Shown: piece after piece, positions 22,546 through 33,443 of the stretch
Numbering within the stretch: position 1 is the first letter of the stretch
Layout: each line of letters starts with the position of its first letter
DNA from: Galeopsis tetrahit
Lineage: Eukaryota; Streptophyta; Magnoliopsida; Lamiales; Lamiaceae
Reading direction: 5' to 3'
Assembly: GCA_963675135.1 (NCBI GenBank)
Contig: OY776129.1
Coordinates: 50,232,141 to 50,296,140 of the forward strand
DNA: 64,000 bases
Notes under the pieces: model-generated
Told to the model about the DNA's origin: nothing
The model's input: only the letters and a program-made list of their open reading frames with translations
Databases searched by the model: none
Position numbers and translations under genes: made by a program

Positions 22546-22559
22546 GTTATGAAAAGGGA

Positions 22560-23050
22560 CTAAATGGCTAAGAACAAAGCGAACTAGAAGGCTCTTTAGT
22601 GAATTCAGTTTCACCGTGCAACTGATTTTAAATTTGTGTGTTTTAAAATAATATTAATTTGTTATTTCTTTAAAACATATTAGTCTGTCGGTATAAGTTA
22701 TTTTTGTATAAGTGATTTTTTAAAAGTATTAATTGTTATACTATAGATATAATACTTACACTAGTTGTACAGTGAAACTATTTTACATAAATAAATTAGT
22801 AATACATATATATATAATGATTATTTTAATGGAGTTAAACTCTATATATATATATATATATATATACTAATACTAGTGCAAAATTCCTGCAATATGCGGG
22901 ATTGAAGATAATTTAATTTATATATTTTAATATTTATATTTTTAAAATGCATGTGTACATACAGTAAAAATTAAGAATTGATAAAAATAATTTGGTTGAA
23001 AGAAAGAATATAATGAGAAAAAAGAATTTGTAGAGTTAATGCAAAGAAAG

Positions 23051-23084
<34 letters not shown>

Positions 23085-23904
23085 TTCTTAGAAAATGAGA
23101 AAGGGTCATTAGAAAGATTTTGAAACGCACGGTATAAAAGGGAGAAATATTCAGAATTAGATATAAGGAAGATTCTCAATACATTGCATAAATTATTAGT
23201 ATATATTATTTTTATGGGAGTACTTTTTTTTTTTTGTGTGTACAAGGTAAATAAAAGTCGAACTCCATATATATAATATTCTCAATACATTGCATAAATT
23301 ATTAGTACTTTTTTTACTGTTTAAAAAAAATTAATTGCATTGCACAAATTATTGAATAAATGTTAAATAAGTAATTTAAAATGAAGTCAATAATATTAAT
23401 ATAGTTCGTGTCACTAATCTACTTTGTTATACTCCATATATATTTCTCTTGTTAGTATTAATTACATCAATGTTTTTATTTGACGGATACTCGCACGCAT
23501 TTACTTACTTTAATATCTTTATAATAATTAATGTTAATTTCTTCTACATTTTTTGTGCCCTGATACCACAATTGAGGATTTTTCGCTAACTAAAATCTTA
23601 ATTAAAATTAAAAAAAAATTGCAATTCATTTAATCAAACTGAAATGGAATTAATATTAACCATGACTCGAAACAAACATTACAAAAGAACCAAACTACAT
23701 GTCACAAAATTAAGGGAGTATTTACAAACTCAATCAAAACACAACTTATTCTTAAAAATCACTTATTTTCAAAATATTGTGAAATGAGATTTTAAAAATA
23801 AGTGATTCTCTTTTATTTAGTTTGCAAACACCCCTAAAATAAAACAACAAAATTCAAAAAGTAGATTAATTGATCACGTACACAACAGCAACACGGACCC
23901 ATGA
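22560..23904. repeat. Local repeat unit, copy D (right part)
   Basis: Noncoding AT-rich DNA matching 14857-15964 and 38750-40098. It includes the uninterrupted target of SINE copy 2 at about 22745, a TA microsatellite near 22845-22865 and a long A run at 23053-23079. Confidence 0.75.
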
Positions 23905-24096
23905 TTATAGATGGAGAGTCAAATCCAGGCCCAATTCATCAACGTTCCCTCCAGGCACTTTCCTCGGGTTAACTCCAGGGTTGTTCCTCTCCAACCCAAT
24001 TCTCAATGGCCCTGGATAACCCGCCCCCGCCTGAAAATCATAAGCAAGCCTGGCCCTGCCCCAAGGCCTACATTGCCACCACACTTCTGGTTCAAG
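23905..24096 (-). pseudogene. C-terminal exon with EAR-type tail, copy 2
   Basis: Equivalent of 15965-16156, ending in GLDLTLHL with TAA at 23907-23905; a few residues differ (for example KVPGGNVDELGLD). Directly beyond it the local unit is interrupted at about 24130 by the truncated copia element, whereas at 16190 the unit continues. Confidence 0.4.
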
Positions 24097-24103
24097 TAAC
24101 TAG

Positions 24104-25276
24104 TTAGGGTTTGTGACAATAAATGGCATTCGGGCATGTTATATAGCATGTTCGACTGTATCTTCGTTCCCTTCTAGTTTTGCGTTCTTCTCTATCATCG
24201 GTGCTCAGGTCTGAACATTCGTAAATGTAGTGACCTGGTTTCTCACAGTTGTAACACAATAGATCATTAGTAGACTTTTTAGCAGGAGATTTATCCCTAC
24301 GCTTATCTCGTCTATCAGAATGCTTGATCTTCCTATCATCAGACTCTCTATCTCGTCTGTTACCTTTAGAGACTTCGTCTCTCCTTTCGGACGAGTTTCG
24401 GTCTCGTCTGGTCTCAGACGAGTCCTTAGAAGCAGACCCTCTATGATCTCTAAAGAACTTCTTATATCTACCGTAGCGCTTGTTTAACTTGTCGAACTTC
24501 CTAACCATAAGGTTCACCTGATCTTTCAGACTTAGATCAGTTCCATCTAACTCGTTTTTAACAGAAGCAGACTTAGTCTTAGATTTAGACTTGCCTACTC
24601 TAGAGCATTTAGACGAACTAGACTTAAAAGCAACATTCTTCGACACGACATTCTCTCTATCACTACTGGCAATGGGTTCATCTTCATCTAGATCAAACTC
24701 ATGAGCCTTTAGAGTTTGAAACATCGTCTCTGCAGACCACTCGTCTATATCCTGAGTATTCTTAACTAGCATTTTCACCATTTTCCATCTAGCATCAAGA
24801 TTCTTAAGAATTCTCAAATTAATTTCACGAGCAGTATAAGATTTGCCAAGAACTTCCAAGTCATTCATAATTTTTGTAAAGCGAGTATCCAACTGGTCAA
24901 TAGTTTCACCAGTTTTCATCTTGAATGATTCGAATCTCTGAACAGCAGTAGAAAGCTTGCTTTCTTTGATTAGAGAAGTCCCTTCACAAATAATAGCAAG
25001 ACGGTCCCACATTTCCTTGGTTGTCTTACATTTTAATACTTTCCCAAGATACTCATTAGGAATGGTATGTAAAATGTAATTTTTGGCCAAGCTGTCCAGG
25101 TTATTCTGCCTCATCTCTTCAGATGTTAGCTCTGACCTGGGTTTGCGAACAAGAACTCCAACAGGTTTGTCCTTGTCCAAAGCAGCAGTGTTAGGGATCA
25201 TCGTCACGATTGGTCCTTCGGTGATGACTGAAATCATCAAGTCGTGAGTGGAGCTGAATATCGCCTCCATTCTCAA
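24104..25276 (-). pseudogene. Copia gag protein, C-terminally truncated, copy 1
   Basis: A 390-residue frame. The first two thirds match the copia gag region (RMEAIFSSTHDLM, KEMWDRLAIICEG, LDTRFTKIMNDLEVLGK); then comes a basic, serine-rich stretch and a CCHC zinc knuckle, CYNCEKPGHYIYEC, near residue 345. Gag forms the particle that packages element RNA. The last few residues and the stop come from flanking DNA past the break at about 24130. Upstream, the codons for DYDYWKL lie just before the first ATG in frame, which suggests the true start is further up and that a small frameshift separates it. It lacks protease and everything after it. Confidence 0.85.
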
Positions 25277-26813
25277 CTTCCAGTAGTCGTAATCTTGTAC
25301 CTGGAACTTATTTCGAGAGACATGATTTCAAGAAGATTAGTGATGAGCAGTTTAGGATCAAAGAAACAGATATATCCAGAATAGTGATCAAGAATAGCAA
25401 TCAAGAACACGTATGAGCAAATACGATCAAGAACCAAGACTTCACCCAAGTCTTAAGTAGGTTATCAAGAAACAGCAGTTCGTAAACTACTGCTCTGATA
25501 CCACTTGTAGGTCCCTAGTTGAGTTAGATAATATTGAGTAAGCTAGGAAAACGTCTAGAGGGGGTGAATATAATTTTTAAAATCTTTCAATATATCAAAG
25601 TACACTATGCGGAATTATCAGATTAACAATGAGCCCAATAAAATTTATACTCAACTAATATTAACGAACTTCTGTATGAACACTCTACTAGTCTTGTTCT
25701 TATATGCAATTCAATCAATTAAGCAGTTAATCAATCAAACACAAATAAAACAGTAAAGTAAATCAAACACGAGATTTATAGTGGTTCGACAACTTGTCTA
25801 CATCCACTCTCACAACACCAGTCGTGAAATTCTTATTACTCTTCCAATCGAGTAGTGTGTTCTTGTAGCTTAGAGTCCCAAGAAATAAGACTTTGATCTT
25901 CTCGAAAACACTACCAAGTGCTTCTTCGATCTAACTAGCTATTTTACAAGTAACTAGCAACTTGAAACAAAACAATAAAACTTCTCTTCGTTCAGTAGTG
26001 GCCTTCTTTGAATTCTTCACTTGTCTTCTGGCTTGAACTTTCTGAACTTGAACTCTGCGAGTTTCTTCTCTTTGAATATTTCTTAGTAATTGCTTAGTAA
26101 AATCTCAATGCTTCCGTAGTCATAACTGTCAAAGACCTTGGGGTATTTATAAACTTCATTCTTCAAGAACATTCTGTTATGTAACTAACTTTTCTTGAAA
26201 ACTGACTTTTAACTTCTTCTTCTTATCCTTCCACGCGGTTATGCAGTTAATTAGTTATTCCATAACTAACTCTTCAATCTTTATCTTCAATACGTGTTTC
26301 TTACTTAAACTTTTCATCCTTTGCTTGCGCACCTGTCTGGTCTCCATACTTAGACAAATATCTTAGTCTTCTTCTTCACTTGACTTGTCTTGTCTTGCGT
26401 AGGTCTTCAATAGTAGACTTCTATATAGAACTAAACTAGTCCTATCATCTAATCCTAACAAGACTATTACATTACATTAAGTTTTATAAATCAGTTTAGT
26501 CATCTTAAGATCTATACAATGAATATACAAATACAATATGAACTATGAGCTTCTATACATCATTTAATAGCTCAGTATAAATCCTAAACAAACATACACA
26601 ATACTTATAAATCGTACTTGTCTTTCAAACACTTAACTTTTCTTTACATACTTATCTTTTGAACTTTACTTGTGAACTCTACTGATCTGTTTAAGATGAC
26701 TCCATAACTAGACTAGATCAGTCAACACTTAGAAATTATTCAAGTCTACTTTTGGCTTATCAAAACTCATCTCATCATCATTTAGGACTTGTATCAGAAT
26801 TCATATCCCAACA
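24130..26813 (-). mobile_element. Truncated Ty1-copia element (LTR, primer site, gag), copy 1
   Basis: In minus orientation the order is 5' LTR (26813-25506), a 2-base gap, primer site tggtatcagagc (25503-25492), leader, gag. All of pol and the 3' LTR are missing. The break lies at about 24130, where the sequence passes into the local unit at aaatggcat (compare 16190-16198, where the unit is uninterrupted). A second copy with the same break is at 40324-43010. Confidence 0.85.
25506..26813 (-). repeat. Copia long terminal repeat, copy 1
   Basis: On the minus strand it starts tgttgggatatgaattctg and ends gggacctaca, two bases before the primer site. Length is 1308 bases and the ends are TG..CA. 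It would carry the element's promoter and polyadenylation signals. No partner LTR remains. Confidence 0.8.
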
Positions 26814-27513
26814 ATAATTTTTGGCGTAAGAATATTTGTATGGCGTGTTTTTATTTTACAAATAGGGCTCTATTTATAGGGGAAAAATAGGTTTTCTTGG
26901 GAGATAAATTAGGAATTTAAAATGAAAATCCTAAAATTTGGTTATGGAGTAACATACTACTTCAGAGAAATTTATGGAATTTTGAAATAAGTAAGCAGAT
27001 TTCTTGTTAAAGATTATTCTCCAAATTTAATTGATGGAATCATTCTTCCGAAGTTTTAGTGTATATAGATTGGGAAATTCAATTTGTTACGACTATCAAG
27101 AAATATGGAAAGAAAATATATAATTAAAGATATTTTGAATATTAAATAAATAGAATTAAGTTATCTTTAAAGTGAATATATTTTTATAAAAAAAAAAAAG
27201 ATTTAAAACAATTAGTTAAAAAAAATTATCTCACACGTATACATATATCCTAGGACGCCTGAATATATATAATTAGGTGTGAGTATGTAAATATACCTTG
27301 ATAAAATAGGAATGAACAATATATTTTTATTTTAAAATCAGATGAAATCTCTTATTTAAAGGAAAATAAATATTTAAGGGAAATTCTCAAATGCACCATG
27401 TGCACCAAAATAGGTTTGGTGCACATGCTTTTGTCCTTATCCTCCCACCCTAATTTATTATCCCTTTTTCTCTACTTATGGTTATAATTTCATTTTTTTT
27501 CTATTTATTAATT
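26814..27513. other. AT-rich DNA, shared by both large duplicates
   Basis: No gene is visible. It matches 43011-43610 except for about 100 bases at 27382-27495, including atgcaccatgtgcacc, which are missing from the second copy. The two duplicates diverge for good at about 27513, at ttaattaattaa. Confidence 0.6.
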
Positions 27514-28227
27514 AATTAACGGTTTATCTCAATCCCTAAACTAACCCACTAATGTAGTAGGGAAGTAAGGGTCGATCCCACAGAGAACGGTGTAACTCAA
27601 TTGAATTAATTTGTGCACGAAAGCAATAAAAAATGGGGGGGGGGGGGGAGTTTGGTTGGTGTTGACTAAGTACTAGAAAAATAACAAGAAGCAATAAAAA
27701 TAAATAGAAATCAAATATTAAGAACGATCTAGCCCGGATTGCTTCCCCTTGATTAATTTAACCAATTTAATTAGTGAACCCGGTAATCTCAATCTAATCT
27801 CAAATCTTATCCCTAAACCAGTGGTACGACCAAACTAGTTCGAATTGTTTCTTAAGTTTAATTAATTAGAAAGTACGACCCCCAATTAATCTATCCCTAC
27901 GAATAACCCCAAAACATGTATTCAAAGTTCAACTCGAGGAACGCATTAAAGAGCTAAAACAATAGAATAAACTAGACCATGAATACGAGACGCTCGTTTC
28001 ATGCAACCTAGACGTTATTATCCCCTAAGGTGTTCTGCCTTAGTTGCTACGATATCCACAATAATATAACAATTACGGATTATAAATTGTGAATTAACTA
28101 GAATTGATAACAAATAAACTCGGATGGCCAGTCCTAATAAATCTATTGATCAAAACATGCTTCGCATAAATTCAAATAATAACGAAATCGAAATAGGGAT
28201 TGAGATAAACCGTTAATCAATTAATTA
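27508..28227. mobile_element. Inverted-repeat element, family unknown
   Basis: The ends are inverted repeats of about 27 bases: taacggtttatctcaatccct at the left (about 27517-27537) and agggattgagataaaccgtta at the right (about 28196-28216). The left end coincides with the point where the duplicate at 43610 stops matching. Inside are gtcgatcccacagagaacgg and a long G run at 27637-27648. The length suits a MITE, but I see no firm target duplication, so a captured piece of a larger repeat is also possible. Confidence 0.45.
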
Positions 28228-28455
28228 AAAAGGCATAAATAAATCCAGGTTTCACATCCTCGGGCTAGAAAAACAATCTATCTACTAAACATAATTAAAA
28301 GAAAAATAGATAAAAACAAAAACCAGAATCATTGTTTTTCCACCGTCTCTACGGCGCCTATCTTCTATTCCCAAACAGTGGCCGCCTCCTGCTTGCTCTC
28401 CTCCCAGAATTCAAAAACGACGGCTGCTCTCCCTTTCTCAACATTGCTGCTTGCT
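28228..28455. other. Short intergenic stretch
   Basis: Unique-looking sequence between the two inverted-repeat elements, with a less AT-rich part at about 28335-28440. No supported gene. Confidence 0.4.
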
Positions 28456-28464
28456 TTTTTTTAA

Positions 28465-29128
28465 GGGTTAATTGCAAAAAAAATCACGACCTTTACAGTT
28501 TTTATCAATTACAACATATCTTTTTTTTCTTTGCAATTTGATACACCACCTTTTTTATTTTTGCAATTCAATGCATATGTCAATTTTCTGGCAATAATTA
28601 AATCATAATTTAATTGTCAGAACTGTCGAGGTGCCACATAAATGTCACGAATGATTAATAATGTTTTTTTTTAATTTTTAAAATGTTTTTAACTAAAAAG
28701 AATAATAAAAAAATCATTTTAAAACTAAAAAACAATACTAAATATTTTTAAAAATAAATTATAAACCAATTTAATTACTATCATTTCTCCCTCCCCAAAC
28801 TCAAAAGTATAAGATCGCGTCCTCCAAATCATAGTCCACAAAAATAATGTGATGTTTTTCATATTGTTTTTATTTAAAAATGTTTTTAAAATAAATAAAA
28901 TAAAATATATAAAAAATATTTTATTGATCAATCAAGACATTTACGTTGGCATTTGTGTAGAACCTTAATGCGGTTTCAGTATATATATCATTCATGTGTT
29001 GTCGAAAAATAAACTCATGCATCAAATTGCAAAACTTAAAAAGGTGGTGTATCGAATTACAAAGAAAAAAAGAATATGTTGTAATTGATAAATACTATAA
29101 AGGTCGTGATTTTTTTTGCAATTAACGC
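28465..29128. mobile_element. Mutator-type MITE with 100-bp inverted ends
   Basis: The terminal inverted repeats are about 100 bases (28465-28570 and 29030-29128), starting gggttaattgcaaaaaaaat and ending attttttttgcaattaacgc, with few mismatches. A 9-bp direct repeat, tttttttaa, lies at 28456-28464 and 29129-29137. Long inverted ends plus a 9-bp duplication are characteristic of Mutator-like elements. The 460-base interior is AT-rich and noncoding, so the element is non-autonomous. Confidence 0.85.
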
Positions 29129-29137
29129 TTTTTTTAA

Positions 29138-29590
29138 ACACCAAAAGTCCTTAATGGGCCATTAAAGCCCAAAAAACATTAGATGAATTAATTGACCCAT
29201 CTCATTTCTATAGTGTCCGTGCGTGTATTGCTATGACTCAATTCAGCCCATTTCTTCAGCTTTTGTACCATCAATCAACACAGCCCACTCGCTTAATCAC
29301 TTGGGCTTCATTTATCTAAATTAAATAAGAAATTAAAAATAACAAGATAATTGAAGTCATCAAATAATGAGTCGGAAAGATGCACTAAAATATCAATTTA
29401 ATTCACAAGAAATATTCAATTAAAGCACAAAAATATGCAATAAATCTGACTCATCAAGTACCAGAGGTACTCTATAAAAAGAAAGATAGTCTAGTTACAA
29501 GATACAGGTAATATTGAGAACCAAAACACCAGTTCAGCCTAACCTAAACTCCAATTCAGCCTAGACGCCTAGACCCTTATGAAGGGAAAT
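29138..29590. other. DNA between MITE and LINE, probably including the LINE 3' end
   Basis: No gene. The LINE reads on the minus strand and its 3' untranslated region should lie here, but I find no clear poly(A) (a T run on this strand) or target duplication, so the exact LINE end is not fixed. Confidence 0.4.
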
Positions 29591-30784
29591 TTATACACAG
29601 GCTGCTCTCGGGTTTACACACCAGTCGTGAAATGAAGTCGAGGTAGAACATTCTTTTTGGAGGCAGAAAATACTCCAGGCCTTTGCTCTAATTTCGTCAA
29701 ATATTTTTTCTGGTTTCGGCTCCTCGTTTGAGAAAATCTTCTTATTTCTGGCATTCCAAATAAACCAGACCGTCAGGCACCATATGCATTCTACGATAAA
29801 TTTCTTACGTTTGAATCCGGCAATTCCACAGAACTGATGAAAGTGTGCGGCTGTGATAATCTGCATCGGCGAGCTATTGCCGAACCAGGAAAAGATCAAT
29901 CTCCAAATTTTGTTGGCCATAGTACAGCCAAAGAACAAGTGCTGAGTATTTTCGTCAACAGCTCCACACAGTGCACAGCTCAAGTCATCACCAATTCCCA
30001 GAATGTTACGCTTGCTGAGCTCGCTCCGAGTGGCAATTCGTCCTCTTATCACTTTCCATGCTAAACCTGAATATTTTAAGGGAGTCATTTTATTCCAAAT
30101 GGACTTTAGTGCAGATAGAACCACTTCTTGAAGGGCCTGAGTTTGCGCAGCAGTTCCCAAATCAACGTACGCTGCCTTGGGGTTGTATGTGCCGTTAGCT
30201 GTAGCCTTCCATCGCCAAGTGTCCATGGACGTGACCTGCAAATTTAAATTCTCCAGCGATCCGACCAACTGTCCAGCGAGAATTTCTTCCCAGGTGAAAA
30301 GTGGTCTTCTCCATTGAATATCCCAGTTCCACCTTCCATTAGCCCACATTCCAGATTCACTAAGGCGTGCCTCCTTGTTGACACAAATTGAGAAAAGCCT
30401 CGGATATTGAAATTTTAGCGCTGGATCATCTGACCATCTATCATGCCAAAGGAAAGTATCTCCACCATTCCCCAAGACCCTGGTCATATTGTTGCTGAAC
30501 CAAGAGTTTTGAGCATTGTCAATAAATAACGAACTTAGCATTTTCCACCAGAATGAAGGCAGATTTCTGATCGCCTGAGCATTTGAGGAACCTGTCATAT
30601 AAATGTCGTATTTGGAGTCAAGTATTTTGACCCATAAAGCTTTGGGTTCCATTCGGAATCTCCACGCCCACCTGCTAAGAAGAGCAATGTTAAATGAATC
30701 AATATTTCGAACACCAAGTCCCCCGACTTGTTTTGATCTACAAATGTCGTTCCATGAAACCCATGGAATTTTTGTAGAGCACAC
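29591..30784 (-). pseudogene. LINE ORF2, C-terminal part with zf-RVT region
   Basis: 397 residues in a frame shifted from the RT part. It begins STKIPWVSWNDICRSKQVGG and has the zinc-binding zf-RVT region typical of plant LINEs (MTPLKYSGLAWKVIRGRIAT, then LSCALCGAVDENTQHLFFGC). It ends in RAACV at about 29594. No RNase H domain follows, as is usual for many plant L1 elements. The junction with the RT frame lies at 30783-30800. Confidence 0.85.
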
Positions 30785-32360
30785 ACCACCACCCCCACAA
30801 AAAATTACGCTTTAATTTATCTAATTCACTCAAGGTTTTCTTAGGAATGCGATAAAAGGAGAGATAATAAATAGGCAGCGATACGAGAACCGCATTGATT
30901 AGTGTAATTCTACCACCAAAAGAGATTTGTCGATCCTCCCACATCTTGATTCTGTTCTTAACTTTCTCAATCACCCCTTTCCATGCATCTGCCCTATTGG
31001 AATTAATCCCAACTTGTATCCCGAGAAAGTTCATGGGAAGCGACCCCACTCGACAACCTAAAAAATCTGCCATACCCTGTTGAACTTCCAGATCAACATT
31101 TAGTCCGAGCAGGCTGCACTTAGAGAAATTAATTTTTAAACCGGATAGCCGTTTAAAATTGACCAGCAGACATTTTAGAGCCCAAACGTTTTTTGTGGAC
31201 GGTTCCCCCACGAAAATAGTGTCATCGGCATATTGGAGGTGAGTAACCGAGATCTCCTTCCGCCCAACTATTGCCGCATCAAATGCTCCTACTGCCGTGG
31301 CTTTATGAATGAGAGCACTTAAACCCTCGGCCGCGATGATGAAGAGCAGCGGAGAGAGGGGGTCTCCTTGCCGAAGCCCACGTTCTAGTTTGAATTCGGT
31401 TGAGGGGCTGCCATTGACTAGCACAGAAGCTGAGGCCGACGAAACACACTCCCGGATCCACTTACACCACTTAGGAGCAAAGCCCATACTTTTCATCATG
31501 TCATCTAAGAAGTTCCAATCAACCGAATCAAAGGCTTTTGCGAAATCAATCTTAAAAAACAGCCTTTCCAACTTCCTTTTCTTTGCTTCATCTATTAGCT
31601 CATTAAGCACCAAGACTCCATCTAATATCTGTCTCCCGTGAATGAACCCCGATTGCGACTCCGAGATCACCGAACCAATAACCTTTGAGAGTCTCCTTGC
31701 CAATGTCTTAGCTATGATTTTATAGTAGCAGTTGATCATGGAGATAGGCCGATAGTCACTGATGCATTCTGCGTTTTGCTTCTTTGGAATCAGGGTTATG
31801 AAGGAAGGGTTAAAGCCCTTGACAAACTTCCCGTTTAAATGGAATTCATCAAAAAGGTTCTGAAAATCCCCTTTCAATACCTCCCAATTTTCTTTGATGA
31901 AAGCAATCGTGAAACCGTCAGGCCCTGGCGACTTCGATGGCTCACAACTCCATACTGCCTCTCTAATCTCCGCAGCTGTGAAGACTCCTGTGAGAAAGAG
32001 GTTGTCGTCTGTACTGACCTTATGCAAGGCAAAGCCGGGTTGGATCGAAGGCCTATCGACCGGGGAAGCTTGGTAGTGGCTCTTAAAGTGGGCTGCAACT
32101 GCTGCCTTAATCGCTGCTGGAGAGGACAGCCATACACCTTCAAACTGAAGGTTGGATAAATCATTAAATTTTCTCCTGACATTAATGCATTTGTGAAAAA
32201 ATTTGGTATTTGCATCACCCTCTTTAATCCACTGACTTTTCGCCTTTTGACTAAGAAGGCTGTGTCTTGTCTCATAGTCTGAGTAGATTTCATTCATGGT
32301 CCTTCTTCTTAGTTCAATCTCGTCATCCTCCAGCCCCAATGTATCATCCAATAAATCCAA
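30738..32360 (-). pseudogene. LINE ORF2, reverse transcriptase part
   Basis: A 540-residue stretch in the same frame as the endonuclease. It contains SQWIKEGDANTKFFH, then PGPDGFTIAFIKENWE, the active-site motif QYADD (31221-31232 encodes YADD), RGLRQGDPLSPLLFI and PMNFLGIQVG. This order is that of plant non-LTR reverse transcriptases. The frame runs off at about 30790 in a G-rich run (WGWWCVLYK), where a one-base shift leads into the next part. Confidence 0.9.
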
Positions 32361-32423
32361 TTCTAATAGTTTTTGCTTATTTTCCTCGATTCGAAGCTCC
32401 AGTTTTCCGAAGGTTTCCTTGCT

Positions 32424-33401
32424 CTAGTTTCGAAAGAAAATCTTTGCCAATTTGAATTTTTCTTTTATGATGAAGCTGCTTCTGCCTTCAATCTGAGTTT
32501 TCCCCCAAAAATCGGCCATGGTATCTTTGAAGGATGGGTGCCTAAGCCACGCATTGAAGAAGCGGAAAGGTTTGGGGCCCCAATTAATAATCTGGTCTTC
32601 CATGAGAAGGGGGCAGTGATCTGAAATGGTTCTTGGGAGACCCTTAAGACGAGTGGGTGGGTCAGCCTGTATCCAATCTTCATTAAGCAACACCCGATCT
32701 AGCTTGCTTTTACACGATCCATCAACCCGATACCAAGTAAAACTTCGACCGAAGAGTGGAATTTCAATGAGGTTAGCAGCCATGATGAACTGCTCAAAGT
32801 CCTCAATATCCTTTCTATTATAACAGCCCGTCCTCCCAACTCTCTCGTTTGGATGTCTGATTGCGTTAAAGTCACCCGCCAAACAAATTTGTTTCCCTCT
32901 ATTCTGCTGAATTACCAAGCTAAGAGTGTCCCAAAGCTGCCTCCTTTCCCGAGTGTGGCACGGGGCGTAGACGTTAATCAAACAAATGTCGACGGCATCC
33001 TTCTTAGGAATACCATTTACCACCAGAAAGCCGTTTGCATGCCAGGCACTAACACATTGGAGAAATTCATCATCCCAGAGGGTCACAATCCCCCCTGATC
33101 GTCCCTCGGAGGGTCTGAACACGAACCAACATTTCTTATTTCCCCAAATACTTCTGCTCAGGATTGGATCGAAAAATTCTAATTTGGTTTCTTGTAAGAA
33201 GCACACTTCAGATTTATTATTTGCAATCAGCTCCTTTACCTCCTTTCTTTTTACACTACTGCCAAGGCCTCTAATATTATAGCAAAGAAAACGCATATCA
33301 ACAATATTACACACCTGATCACAGAATCTTAAGGAGGATGTCACCACTTCGAACCACTGAAACTCGGCGCAGAGCTTCTCTCTTTTAAACCCAGCTGACA
33401 A
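32424..33401 (-). pseudogene. LINE ORF2, endonuclease part
   Basis: An APE-type endonuclease: it starts effectively at MRFLCYNIRGLG (about 33296), with LQETKLEFFD, AGDFNAIRHPNER and the C-terminal ISDHCPLL, which carries the catalytic histidine. This enzyme nicks target DNA so that reverse transcription can start. The frame ends at TAG (32421-32423), in the middle of the linker to the reverse transcriptase. The same frame continues after the stop into KETFGKLELRIEENKQ and then the RT, so a single base change, most simply TGG to TAG, closed it. Confidence 0.85.
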
Positions 33402-33443
33402 CCGAAATTACGAATATTGATAAGGGAAGCTTCTTCACCTAGT

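Larger units (their letters stand above)
17035..27513. repeat. Large duplicated block, copy 1
   Basis: The order here (local unit, minisatellite, F-box tail, local unit with F-box and EAR debris, truncated copia) is repeated almost base for base at about 36690-43610. The clearest differences are the 3.4-kb insertion at 18338-21728 and a segment at about 27382-27495, both present only here, a smaller loss at the insertion site in copy 2, and scattered substitutions. The two copies are in direct orientation, about 19 kb apart. Both carry the same truncated copia element, so that element arrived before the duplication. Confidence 0.85.

Noticed and set aside
23911..24099. Plus-strand 62-codon frame over the EAR-tail exon
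   Set aside because: It is the antisense shadow of the minus-strand exon ending in LDLTLHL.
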